In this document: in pieces, positions 35,001-47,200 of the stretch
Position numbering within the stretch: the stretch's first letter is position 1
Layout of the letters: each line of letters starts with the position of its first letter
Origin: Triops longicaudatus
Lineage: Eukaryota > Arthropoda > Branchiopoda > Notostraca > Triopsidae
Direction of reading: 5' to 3'
Length of the DNA: 64,000 nucleotides
Assembly (NCBI GenBank): GCA_022885665.1
Contig: JAGQDJ010000033.1
Location: 62,001-126,000, forward strand
Notes under the pieces: generated by a model
What the model was told of the DNA's origin: nothing
Seen by the model: only the letters and a program-made list of their open reading frames with translations
Databases searched by the model: none
Position numbers and translations under genes: made by a program

Positions 35001-38000
35001 TTACGACATTATGGAGGCAGCCAGGGTGTGTTGATTGCTGGGGAAAAGGAACAATCACTGACTTCGTTAGGAAGACAACCTGGCTGCCGTGTTCTTGTTG
35101 TGTTCCGATGAGATGTTTGCGCATTTAGTTTCCTTATTTCCCAGGCCTATAACATAATAAGCACACAGAGTCATGTTATGTTTATGTGTCCCTAACGAAG
35201 GTGACGCGTTTTCTTGATCTGGCTGAAGACAAATTGAAAAAAATCTGCCTCTCTCTTCTTTCCCTTTTTGTTCTTTTGTTCTTTCCTGTTCTTTCTTTTC
35301 TCTGTTGTTTCGTTAATTTTTTCTCTCTCCCTTTCTTGTTGTATTCTTTCTGGGGACTTTTGCAGGAATGAGGACCTGTGAAGTACTACTACAGCGCAGA
35401 AATCGCCGCTGCAAACCGATTAATGTAACGCTTTGGAAAGGTCAGCATAAGATGAGAGGATTTCAAGCTCATAAACTCTTTACGAAAGAACTTCCTGAAG
35501 GGGCGAATGAAGGGGGGAATAGAGTAGGTGAACGTGAAGAAAAGCTTGGAAAGTAATTGTGTCTTAGCTTAGCGGGAGCTATTTCACTGAAAGACGTTTA
35601 GAAGTTTCGGGGGAGAGAGAGGCTGCCGATACGTTGATAATGACAGGTGAAAAAGAAGACCGCCGAACGCAAAACACACGTGCCGGGTTGAGTTACGGGG
35701 AAGTCACTTTTTTTTATTGATTATGTAAAGCGGTCTTAGTTACGACTCGTCGACGTTTTATGGCCACCGCTGCCAGAAAGCATACAACTAGCTGCATTTC
35801 ACTCGTCGAACGAAACGGCACAAGGAAGATAGCATTTTAATTTTTTTTATTGTGTTTGAATGCGCGAGTTCGGTAGGGTCTTCTTCAGCTACCCACATTG
35901 TCTTGTGCAATCCCGGTAAGTTTTTTCCTTCGAATTCCAGGCAACATGGTCTCCGGAAAGTCTTGTGCCCTTTCCTGAATGGCGTATTACCGGAGCTTGT
36001 GCCTGGCAACATTTCTAGGACGCTTTTTATTACCACAATCGTTGCTCAGAAAAGCTGCTGCTATTGATGCTATAAACTGTACCGCTAGATAGAAGTGCCG
36101 TATAGATAAAATATCTAAGATGCTGGAGTTAAGATTGCACATCTTTTTTTTCTGGGTTGTGGCTCGGGATTTTAATGATTGCATTTATCTGGTGCTGTAA
36201 AAGCGGATGGGATATATTTAAAATCTTGCCAAAGAAGACGAGAGGCTTGCTCGTTCATAAGAAACTCGGAGCTGCGTGACAGGTGTATTATACGGTTTTA
36301 GAAAATCGGCTTAGAAACATTTCTTAGGTGAAAAAAGTGCAGCACTCAAGAAGTAATAAAAAGGATTTATCGAAGAAGACTGAAAAGCGAGCAAAAATCT
36401 AACCCAGGCTATCACTAAGTATATTACTTTTCGAAAATCTCGCAAGAGATTTCAGCTTGCTGTTACATTCATCCAGAAGATCTACTTTCTTAGCAGACAA
36501 ACATAGCTGCCTTCTTGGAAGTGAACTATTTTTCTTGATCTGTGCCAAAACTGGGAAATAAGAAATAGCTAAACTTCTGTGAACCTTTTATCCTGACCTT
36601 GAGTGAGTTCCTTTCATGTTTTGAAAAAAAAATGTATTCCAAATACTGCAAGAATCCAGCGATGTTGAAAATTTACAGGTTTCACCAAACAGTTTGCATT
36701 TAAGATTCCTTACGTAGTCGTGCTATTCCTGCTTCTTTGTCGACAATGCTACAAATATAACTACCCAAAAGACATTTTTGAAAAATATGTATTTTTTTGT
36801 TTCATTTTGATACCAGTAGAAGAGTTCTAGTCTTTGTGTATGCCTCGGAAATGGAATTTGCCTGAAATTGTGTCCTCGGAGCGAACCCGCTGAAATTGAA
36901 GAATTTTAAGCAGCTACTGTGCTTGTCCTGGAGCATTCTGCGGTTACTTGACAAAATGGAAACACATTTGAGTGACACACTTGCTTTTCGGGAGCTTTAC
37001 TTGGTTAACCTAGACTGCCAGGGAAGAACCAAGTCAAACTTACTATAACTTCGTATCCATGGTTACGCAACGTACATTGAGAGGTTCGAAGGAAGCACTC
37101 CTTACGGCTGATTGATGTCTGTACTGGACTAAAAAAGTACAGTTTCATCCAGGTCTGTTCCGTTTTTATGGTTTGTTGTCGACTTAGTTCCCTGGTTGTG
37201 TATCTCGTTCCTAATTGGTGAAATTGTTTGTTATTTTTGGTGTCCTCGCCTATGGCAACAGCAGACAGGATCGATCGATAACTGTTCACAGTAAAAGTAG
37301 GAAAAAGTGGAAAAAAGTTCTCTTGTTTTCTTTACTAATCGTATCCGAAAAGGACGGTTAGCCATAAATTTAGAGATGACGGACGATTGGTAACTTTCTT
37401 GGCAAATACGAGGAGTGGCCGTTAAAAGTTCGAAAAAGCCCAAAGCCCTTCGACTTAAGATAATTACTTCAACTGTCACCCTGAAGCTCTGCGATCTCAT
37501 ACCATATCGACTCAGAGCATGGAATGTGAACTAAAGCACATGGGTGCACTGACAATACTCCAAATCCTTCGCTGGTTTTTAGGAAAACGTGAAATTGCAG
37601 GGCAACGTAGCCGTAACCAATATCCAAGGCGAAGGGAAACTCTCGTAACAGCCTAAGGTCGTAATAGCCAATATTGGCTGTTATGCTGGAGCCCGTGGAC
37701 CTCATCTGTAATAGCTGATAGTTTGTTAAAAGCAGTCTGTGCTATTACGAGATTTTACTGCGGTAAAAATATTTAAGTCGCATTATTAAGATGAGTGTAC
37801 AAGGTAATCTTGGAAATGTTGGACTGTTCGAGGACGTATTTCATACGTAAGCGTTCGTTATCAAGCACTCAGTCTTTCACGAGAAGTGAATAATACAGGT
37901 GGTTGAAGGTTTCATCCCAAAACTATTAGTTGGGAAAGAGAACGTTTTTCTAACAGAAGGGTTTGTTCCATCAGTAGCTTCAGTCGGATTCGTTGTAGTG

Positions 38001-38298
38001 TAACATATATATTAAAAAGAATGAAAAAATAAGTAAATCAGCGATTCCGTGCTTTTCATTCATAGAAAAGCGAGGTACCGGACATCTGTCCAAGACCGCG
38101 ATTCGTAATAGGCCAATTTCGCTTCTGTGATACCCGCTCATTTATGAACCGTATAGCCAAGTCGGCTAGCGAAACAGAATTCGTCCGAGTTGGCAGGGAA
38201 TTCTCGCTATATATAATGCAGAATGTAGTCGACGTTTCCTTGTTGAATGCAATCACTGTCAAGTCACACACGCTTCATGGAGCGTGACAAACTTTATC

Positions 38299-38429
38299 CT
38301 ACAAAAGAACCGAAATAAAGGGCGAAAAGAACGATGTAATCCATACCACTGTCAATGCCGCTACTGCAGACCAGGACGGTCCAGTAGATGACGAGGTGGC
38401 CAAGAGACAGCCACGACTATTTTCGACGA
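38299..38429 (-). CDS. Candidate last exon of the dpr-like gene (hydrophobic tail)
   Basis: Read on the minus strand after a TTTCCAG acceptor, this frame joins in phase 1 to the exon ending at 44131. It encodes VENSRGCLLATSSSTGPS followed by a 20-odd residue hydrophobic end containing AVAALTVVW, then TAG at 38299-38301. A small-residue linker plus a hydrophobic terminus is what a GPI-anchor or tail-anchor signal looks like, and Dpr proteins commonly end that way. Against it: most Dpr proteins have Gly at this junction, here it would be Val, and another AG (CTTGTAG) sits about 26 nt upstream. It is a possible exon, not an established one. Confidence 0.35.
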
Positions 38430-41400
38430 CTGGAAACTTGGGTGTCGCAGCAGGCTACAAGTAAAAAGCTTGGAAAAGTTCTACAAGATCAAGAGTACTG
38501 GGCAACCCAGGAAAGCAGTAATAGACAAGTCATGGCGCGTTGCTGAGATGTCGAGATGGATCCTTTGCTGATGATCCTTTTTTTCATGTTTTAGGCCTTT
38601 CACTGTAAGAAATACGAATAGTAAATGGGCTTTCACCCTCCCGGGCACTCCCTCAAAGCTAGAAGCTTTTAAAGTTTCTGTCACGAATCGTTGGATCTGT
38701 TTTTATTTACTTGTCTGATCAGAGTTGATAGTCTTGGCTTGTTGGCCTTTTCACAGCCTGACTTGATGGACCTGCTGGCCCTATAATAGAAGGCCGCCAA
38801 GCAAACAAAGTAAAGTGCTTTTCTCCCTTTTGTTTTTGGAAAAGATTCCGAAGGTGAATCGACGAATCGATGGCGCCTCTGTCCTCTCGCCGGGCTTGTG
38901 ATGCTCTACACTTGGCCCCATCCAATCTGCACAACAAAGCCTAGGATGTTCCATCCCCAAGTCCATTGTATTTTCTTCCTCTTTGTGAAATTCATCAATT
39001 ATACAAATGTTCATTTTGACAGGCAAAAACAAACGCCTTTCATAAATAGCCTTTTCCCCAGGGTTTTTCTGCAACTGCAGTGTGAAGGAGCGCGTGTTTC
39101 ATCGGGAACAATAAATGTTTAGGGTCCAAATGATAAATATGTTCGAGGACATCATTATTGGATGGTGGAGGAGGAGGGGCATCTAAAAAGGTACGGGTTT
39201 GGGAAAACTTGAAAACTTGATTTCAGCAGGACACTCCTGGTGAGCAAAAAACGACAAAATATCCGGAGGATGGGGCGAAAGTCAATTAATTTAAACTCCA
39301 TTGTTTTGTGACACATTACTGCGGCGCCGGGTCCCCTCGGATTCGTTTTCACAGCTTTTCTCAAGTATACGAATGGAGTTCCTTGAAAGTGAGGTGGCCG
39401 TTCGTGTCGGTCTTTTTTATAAGCAAAAGATTTGTCGTATTTGATATTAATTAATGGGGTATTTTTCACTTCCAGCTGTACAGGTTAAATTATGTGATGG
39501 ATTTTGAAATCATTCCAGAGATACCCACCTTCGAGTTTCGTAGTAAGAAAAAAAATCTATGGAAAGTATGGAGTGTTTCTCACGGAAACAAACAGGCTAG
39601 AGAAAACATCAGGAGAGCTTTGAGAAGTCAGTCGCATTTATCGACACGTAGGGTCGTAAATGGCACAAGTTGGGACTTAAAAGTGGTCGACGGTTTTCAC
39701 GAGTTTGTCAGCGTGCCATGCCTGCCTAGTTTGCTTTGATTGTTCTTTCTCAAGGTTGTCTTTTTAGAAATATTTTCTTGGTCATGCGCTTCAGATGGCC
39801 ACCAAGCGAAGGAAGTAGTGCTGAAAGCATGTTTTTTTTGTGAAGTCTTCACTTCCTCTGTCGTAGGTCTTTTCTGGCTCCATTGCTTCGTATCTGTACA
39901 CTGGCACATCCACACAAAAAAATGAAACAGTCCTTTTGCCTTAGTCTTAGGGGGAAGGGGGGGGGTCGCTAAAAAATGCATGAATTGCTCCCTTGCTTCG
40001 TGTTTATCTTTCTTTCCTATTGGACATGGCTGTAGTAATATTGCCCGGAAACGGCAGCGGCTTCCGCATAGCTAACGTGATGAAGACCGCGGGAGCCGTC
40101 AGAGAACTATCACGCAAGTTTCACTTGAGCGCATATTTTGTCACTTGTCGCAGAAAAAAAAAGCAAAGTTACGGCACGGAACTTTATGTAGAGGAAAAGT
40201 TGGCGGTATCCGTTGAAGGGTTTGCGTTGATCAAGCTCTTCGTGATTTATACACGATTTTGCACGACATTTCCTTGTAAATAACCACCCGTGGCGTCCTC
40301 TTTGCTTGCACGTCAACTGTAACATGCTGTTGTGTCACATTGGTGGGGGAAAAGTTGGGTTGGAGCACTGCAGCATCTTGGGGTTCCTTTCGGCTTAATA
40401 TCTTTTTTTGCAGTCCAGTCAGTTTGCACTGATCCGATGGGAAATTCCATTCCTTATTTGCTATCTGGGGGTCTTTTCAACGTAAAATCCCTGCTTTCTC
40501 CACCTCTTTTTGCAGCGTGGTTATTGAAAGTTCAGGATAATTTCAAATCCGGGCTTGGGCTGCGTTTACGGTATGGGCGCTGCAATTAAAGGAGCTTGTT
40601 TGCTAAACAGCTAACCAAGGCACGGGCAGAAATGCCTGTAAGATAGCAATGACTACAGTACAAACAAATAAGGAGCTTGAGCTGAGCTGTTTCGGGCTAG
40701 ATCCGTGTTGCATGGCTGCAGGTGATTCGCCTGTAAAAACAATGGTATTCAAATGCTACAGAAATGGGTATTAACAAAGCAGTTACAAAATCCAACCACC
40801 ATGAGCAAATATCCTAGCAATGCTCACTGAACTGCACAATGAAGCGTCTCTTGACTTAGAAACAACCAAATTAGAACTGTTCCTACAGTAAATGTATGCA
40901 AACTACACTCCGAAATCTGGACTGACAGAGCTTCACGCTACGTTTCATAGCAAGACATTTCTAAATTAAAAGTAAGAAATTAAAATTAGACAACAAATTA
41001 TCAAAAAGTGGCGTCATAGAAGCCCGCATGTGTAGTCGACAGACAGTTCGTTTACGTCTCAAAGAATATTTGCCTAACTTCTTAGTTGTCTTTGCGATAG
41101 ACAATTTTATAAGCATCGAGAATTTCAGGGTCAGTCTAATTTCATTATTTATTTTCCAGTTAGTGAAAGTGTGTCGTGGGCGTTGTGTGCATTACAAGGA
41201 CTTAGGACCAATGTGCAAGCCCACTGTGTATTTCTAGTTCGGACGATAAAATGATATGCGTATATTATTCTATAATACATAGACAGTTGGCAAGTTTGTA
41301 AATGGAATCTAGTATTACATTCGTATCGCATTTCTGCGAATCGTTTTCGTCAAATTAGGCGCAAAATCAAGTTAGCTAGCTCATTACTTCACTTGTGTTT

Positions 41401-44130
41401 CCGGAGAAAATTTATAGAACAGTTTACCAGCTAGTAATTTACACTACTCCCTAGGCACGTCCCCACTGTTCAACGCTAACAGGTCCCTCAGTCGTCCAAT
41501 TAAAGTCTAACTACTCTTAAGGGTCGTTAGTACACTATTTTAGGTACACATGTAACATATGAGTAAACAAGCATTCTATTCTTTTGATTCATGTGTTACA
41601 CTGTGTTGCGCAGCTAGTAATTAGCTTAATGAGCAAGCAAGATTCTGCTATAGAGTGTTTTGCAAATAACTGCATTAAATCACGACCAAGTACCCTAAAG
41701 TAACACAGACTTCGGAAGTCGATACAGAGACAACATGAGGCAAGGGTTATTGTTCAAATAGTACAATTACGTACTGTAGGTTGAACACGTTTGGCATTTC
41801 TTCGACAGCCTTGTGATAACAACTTGTTTGTCTTTTCCGAAAATCGATCAATCTGACTGTTTAAGTACATGTTACTCGAAACTTGTCTTCTTCAAAGGTT
41901 GTATAAAGGAATCTTTTCTACGGTGGACTTACTTCGAATCTTCAGTTTCCCTTTTCCTCTTCATAGTAAGGATAGAAGAATCTAGGAGTTAATATTAACT
42001 TTTATTTACATACACCGAATTCTGTTGAGATCCATGCAAGTGAGTGAGAATCCTTAATGAAAAACCATGTCAGGATCGGATACTTTGCTCATTTTATGCT
42101 ACCTAATTCTGCGTTAATGCCACGAAATGTGCAGCTTGCCTTTCAAGTATGTGGGTTGTTAAGCAGTGACGTGGCACTGGTGAGGGGAGAAAAAGAGGTA
42201 AGGGAGACTTCATTGATTACACGTTAGCATCACTCAGTTGATGAGCAACTAAAGAATAATCCATGCAAACAAGAAGATAAATTGTGGTGGTAACTATTGC
42301 CTTGGCTATGGTTGTGGAACGTGTGGAAACCAGAATGGTCGTCTTTCTAAAACCTCTGCTCTAGTGATAATTACCCGAATAGTCTCTTAAACGTTTACGG
42401 TTTTTTCTTTAAACAATAAAAGAAGCATTACAAGTGCTGTAGAATAATGTTTAGTCTCATTTGTGTTCCACATTTCGGCTATTATCTTCTTTCATTTACA
42501 CTGACAATTGCAAAGTGTCTCGTTAATTACTTTAATATTGTCGATAATGCACTTGTTGTGTTTAATCGGAAGTGATTTTGCGTCTTTTCTTGCTAGCAAG
42601 TTAATGCAAAACACAAACTAAAAATTAGAGATTACACGAAAGAGATTTATCCAAACACAGAAAATAAAAGTAGAAAATAAAAATTACGCTGATTTTGGCC
42701 AAGAAAAGTGGGAAACTTTAATTTGAAATACGTTGCAAAACTTCCAAGACTAAATACTACTATTTGAAGTGCTTCATACGGTGTTTTCTTTATACACAAA
42801 ACGTATCTTACTATCCGCTGTAGTTGGATATAAAGTTCTACCAACGCACCCTATATACTTAACTTGTACATACGAGAAACTAGCCTCTGCTATGAAACCA
42901 CAGGCTGAGAAAACCCGAGCATTTTTGTCGACAGCGATATGGTGTCCAGGAGGCACTTTTTCGGCCACCATTTGTTGGACAGACTTTATACGGTGAATCT
43001 ATGTAGTAAATCTATATTATTGTCTCTCCGTCATTGCGTTCTGAACGCACTGATGCAGGTAATGTGGAGCAATAAAACTTTCTCATGCGTTCTAAGGATT
43101 ACAAGAGATCGACATTTCTTCTCCTTATTGCTACTCCTGTGATAACGTGTTCGTATACGCATTTCGAAGCCGGGTAGTTACTGAGTTATTTCTGTCATCT
43201 CTCTGCCGAGAAGTTTGGAAAGACTGCATTTGGAACACGCTGATACTGTAGACGCTAGATTTTATCTCACCTGTCTCCACGAGGTGGGGTTGGATTTTTC
43301 CTTTTGTTTCCCCTCTCGCCTCTACTTTTCATGTGAAATTTTTTCTCCCTGTGTGTTACTCTTACCTGCTAAATAAGAGTAGCAAACTAATGTTGATTAC
43401 ACTGGGATAAACCCGCAAGACTACCATGCCAGCTTCGCTTGCTTTCTCTTGCTTTTCCTCTGTCTTTTAGCGAAAAACTGCACCCCATGGGAGTAGAAGC
43501 CGTTAGGCATTGACAGAACTCACAACTTTTAGCCTACTGTCTTAGAATGAGGAAAATCACCTTTAAGATCTGCGGACTAAAAAAATAAAAAATAACAAGT
43601 AAAGTGTCACAAAATGGGCCGGATTTGGTCAAATACGTTGGACGAGCAACGGATCAACGAACTTAATTTAAACGCTTAATTTTAACGAGGTCTAATACGA
43701 TACGAACGCTTTGGTATCCTCTTAATATCGCGTGAAAGTTGGACAGCCAAATAGCTGTCGAAGTGATTCATTAGTGTAGGCAAGAATAGCACACCGAAAA
43801 GACCGTTAGAAATTATAAAAGATGGATTCCAGAATTCCCTAATTTTAATATGACACGCGAGTAATTAAGTTACAATTGTAAACATAAATCACGAGCTTTG
43901 TCCATAACTTGAACAAAAACTATGTCCATTTTAACACAGAAAGTTAATATTGTAAAATATTCATAGTAAATATTCTAAAGTGTGGTCAACAGCAGACCGT
44001 AAATGCCTGTTGGCTACGATACAGAAAAAATGTTGCATCCCATTTCCTTTTCCCAGCTGACGTACATGTATGCACTACAGCTCTGATACGGGTACACAAG
44101 AACGCCATATGCAGTGATACTGTAACTTAC
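38430..44130 (-). other. Probable dpr intron, no other recognised feature
   Basis: Begins at a strong donor (GTAAGT) after 44131. Nothing else coding was recognised. If the candidate exon at 38299-38429 is wrong, the true last exon lies here or farther left. Confidence 0.4.
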
Positions 44131-44299
44131 CATTAAGGACGTGCACGTTCACTGAAGCAGGTTCAGCGTTTTCTGGTAGACATGTATATTTCCCCGAGTC
44201 GGATGGCCGTGCATTTTGTATGAGCAACGAACTCGACGATTCTGTGCCTTTTTCAGTTACCACACTCACACCACCGCGAGCCGAGTCATAACTGATAAA
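44131..44299 (-). CDS. dpr: dpr-like exon: second half of Ig2
   Basis: Phase 0 in (TTTTTTCTCTTAG, a strong acceptor), phase 1 out (GTAAGT), 56 full codons. Encodes FISYDSARGGVSVVTEKGTE, SSSSLLIQNARPSDSGKYTC and LPENAEPASVNVHVLN. The S-Y-D-S-x-R-G-G-V-S-V-x-T-E-K-G block is diagnostic for Dpr proteins. The family usually continues with Gly after VHVLN into a short anchor exon. Confidence 0.97.
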
Positions 44300-47200
44300 C
44301 TAAGAGAAAAAACGAAGAAAATGCCGAAGGTTGAAATGTGACTTTCTTCGATAAAAAAAAAATCAGGCAATTTTGAAAATAGCCTCACTTGAACCCCAAC
44401 ATTGCATTTAGTTAACCTCAAACAAATTATTAAAAGTTAAATATACACAGTGGTTTAAGTTATTTTCAATATTTGCACTGAATCTCAACTATTGAAGTAA
44501 AAATAAAAAAAACACGTAAAAAATACACAAACCACCAGACGAATGACATATTTAAGCTAAAACAAATACACACCATCAATACCGAATTACTTCTTGCGGT
44601 TTTGAAGACTCAAAAATGTCCTTTGTTCCATAAATCTAAGGCATTAGAAAAAATCGCCTTCAGTTTAATTTTATCGTTAAACTGATAGAATCTAACGGGT
44701 TTAATCCGACGTAATTTATTACAAAAGTTGGTCCCATCTTTTTTTGTACCACGACTTCTCAAACAAAAATCTGGTAAAGAAGTAGCGCTGTTAGGGTGAA
44801 TGGCACTTAAATGACAATGTGAAGGCCATAACCCATTTGTAGAACAAACATTCTTTCGTGTGACAATTTCTTTTCAGGGTCCCTGACGCAAACCTCGGTT
44901 GAGAGCCAGACCCATTCCACACAAGTACAGGATGCTTTGTGTCGGCGTTACTTTTCACTTAATCCGTACCGAGTTCCTCTTCTCTATCGAATCGAGTTAA
45001 CGACGCTCAGAACATCACGTAATGCCTAGAATTATTGTAGTGGAAAGAATCTTGTTATCTCTTGCTAGAACCTCGTGTATTGAAGTCCGAGAAAAATTTA
45101 CTACGCCGTTAGCAGTTCCTCTAATTGGTTAGCTAAGAAAAGGGCTCCTCCACAATATCAGTCACCGGTCGTTTTGTTGCAGTTCGCGTCCACAGCACAA
45201 GTTGTCCTTAAATTTTTCCATTCTTCTATTCACCGGTTTTCTATTTCGAGATATTTGTTCGTGAAAGACAAAAAGTTTGCTATATACCTATGTTTTTGTT
45301 CATCGGCAATATCGGCCCGGTTGTGTTCGTAGTTTTAAGGGGAATTTTTTTACTATTAAGGAGACAATAAAAGGGGGAGCAGAAAGGGTGTAAAAAAATC
45401 AAATCGAAAGATTACGTATCAAGCAGAAGGATTTTTTTACGAAAAATAAATAAAATACTGTATTTATAAATAAAAGAAATAAATGATAGTTGGTAGCACT
45501 GATGTATTTGTGAGTTGTCCGACATCATGAATTTTATATAGTGGGCGTTACTCAGCTACCTTGCATTGTATAGAGTGTGACAGGAAATGAAGACATCTTT
45601 TCCAGAAGTGACTTTTTCTATGTCTATTACAGCGTGTGCCAAAAACCTTTATTTATATGAAAAAGGGCTTGCTCAAACAAAGGCAACTTTTAAAATGTGG
45701 TGTTTCACGTATTTTATGCTACAAGCTACGATCCAAAAGTTCCTGGAACGTAATGTTATGCTTAAATGGATTCGCAAAAGAACCAATACACCAAATTATT
45801 ACAACATTATGAAAATATTGTTATCACAGAAAGCCGCGTTGTCTAAGCTTTGAACTTCTGGAAGAGCAACTCTAGGGCGCAATGCGATGGCCGACATAGC
45901 TGAATTGAGGGGCAGCGTGTTTTATTCAATATTTGCTCCTGAACGCATGTAGACTGCAGAAAAAGCCCCAACAAAGACTTCGGTAAATTAGTTGTTAATG
46001 AAGTTGGTGCATATTCAAGTTTTGAGCACATAAGTGCTCATTCAGACATGGTATAATTGGTTAACTACGATGAGTGTCCTTAACAACGTTACGCACACGT
46101 TACAAATTCACTTTTTAAATAGCAGAAGTCATCGATAAACAATGTAACATATTTTGTAATATCGAGGTTTTCACACTCGAACAGGAAGCGAGTTTAATCG
46201 AAAAACTGGATTACACCTTCTGAGCCACTCGCGCCGGCTTTTACGTTGGTAATTGACCAGTAATATTCTAATTATGTGAACCCGAAACTTATTTTTAATT
46301 CCATTATTCTCTCAGCTTTAGCGCATTATGATAACTGCCTTTTCGTTTCATGAAAGCCGAGCTCAGTAGAGAAAGATCTGATTTAGCGGAAGGAATTTAA
46401 AGCGTCGTAGTGCAACCTGAAAATGTTGAGAGATTTTAGGTCATAGTAATGCTTCTGGTCATTGGAATTGCACTGAAATTATTATTTAAAAATGAAAACG
46501 TGAAACCTTAGAAGGTGTCGTCACTGTCTTTCTCATACATTTTTATTTTACTGAAAGCTACTTATTCACGGGTGTCGTATTGGTGGGGAAGAATTTAAGG
46601 CTAAGTTGAATTATTCGTCGCAAAACTCACTATTAGCGGGCTTATAACAATACAAATTATGCAGCATTTAATGTAAATGTGCATTCAGGTTAAAACTAGC
46701 TTAAGGAATATCTCAAGCACGTTAAATTTCATTCTTAAAGTGTAATATTTGCCAATGAATTTTATGTTATTTTGTGAAACTACCTATTTTTTACAGCGAA
46801 GTTTGATTTTCATAGTAAAAATTACGAAGCAGTTGCTGAAATCAGTTGAGTTATTTTGTTTTAAGGGTAAACAGGAAATTATGATAGAAAATTTTAAACG
46901 GATAAATCAGCTTGATAATAACTAAACTTCGCTTTTGCAGAGTATATCTAATTGGCAATTTTCTGTCACCTTTATCTTTCTTTTGTGAATTTTGGAACGC
47001 ATCCATATCTTTTATTTATAAATTTCCATTCCACCTTCGAAGTTTTTCTTGTCAGCAGATTTTTGCGGAACGTATCACCTGCGAATAAGGAGCTTTGATT
47101 GCATGATTATTTTCTTATTTTAAAAAATCATTTCGAGAACTTTTGCAGCCCACATCGTAAGAATTGACCGAGGTCGGCCGAACGACTAACGTTGATAAAT

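Larger units (their letters stand above)
28483..38298. other. Region between Sema1a stop and dpr 3' end
   Basis: Contains the possible 3' UTR of Sema1a in its first few hundred bases and the foldback at 32064-32099. No coding exon was recognised on either strand. The open frames present are short and without domains. Confidence 0.5.

Noticed and set aside
35760..35830. Minus-strand hydrophobic stretch (MQLVVCFLAAVAI), considered as the Dpr anchor exon
   Set aside because: The available acceptor gives the wrong phase, leading to a stop within five codons.
39155..39469. Minus-strand frame with GPGAAVM, considered as the Dpr C-terminal exon
   Set aside because: No pyrimidine-rich acceptor precedes it and it does not end in a hydrophobic anchor close to a stop.
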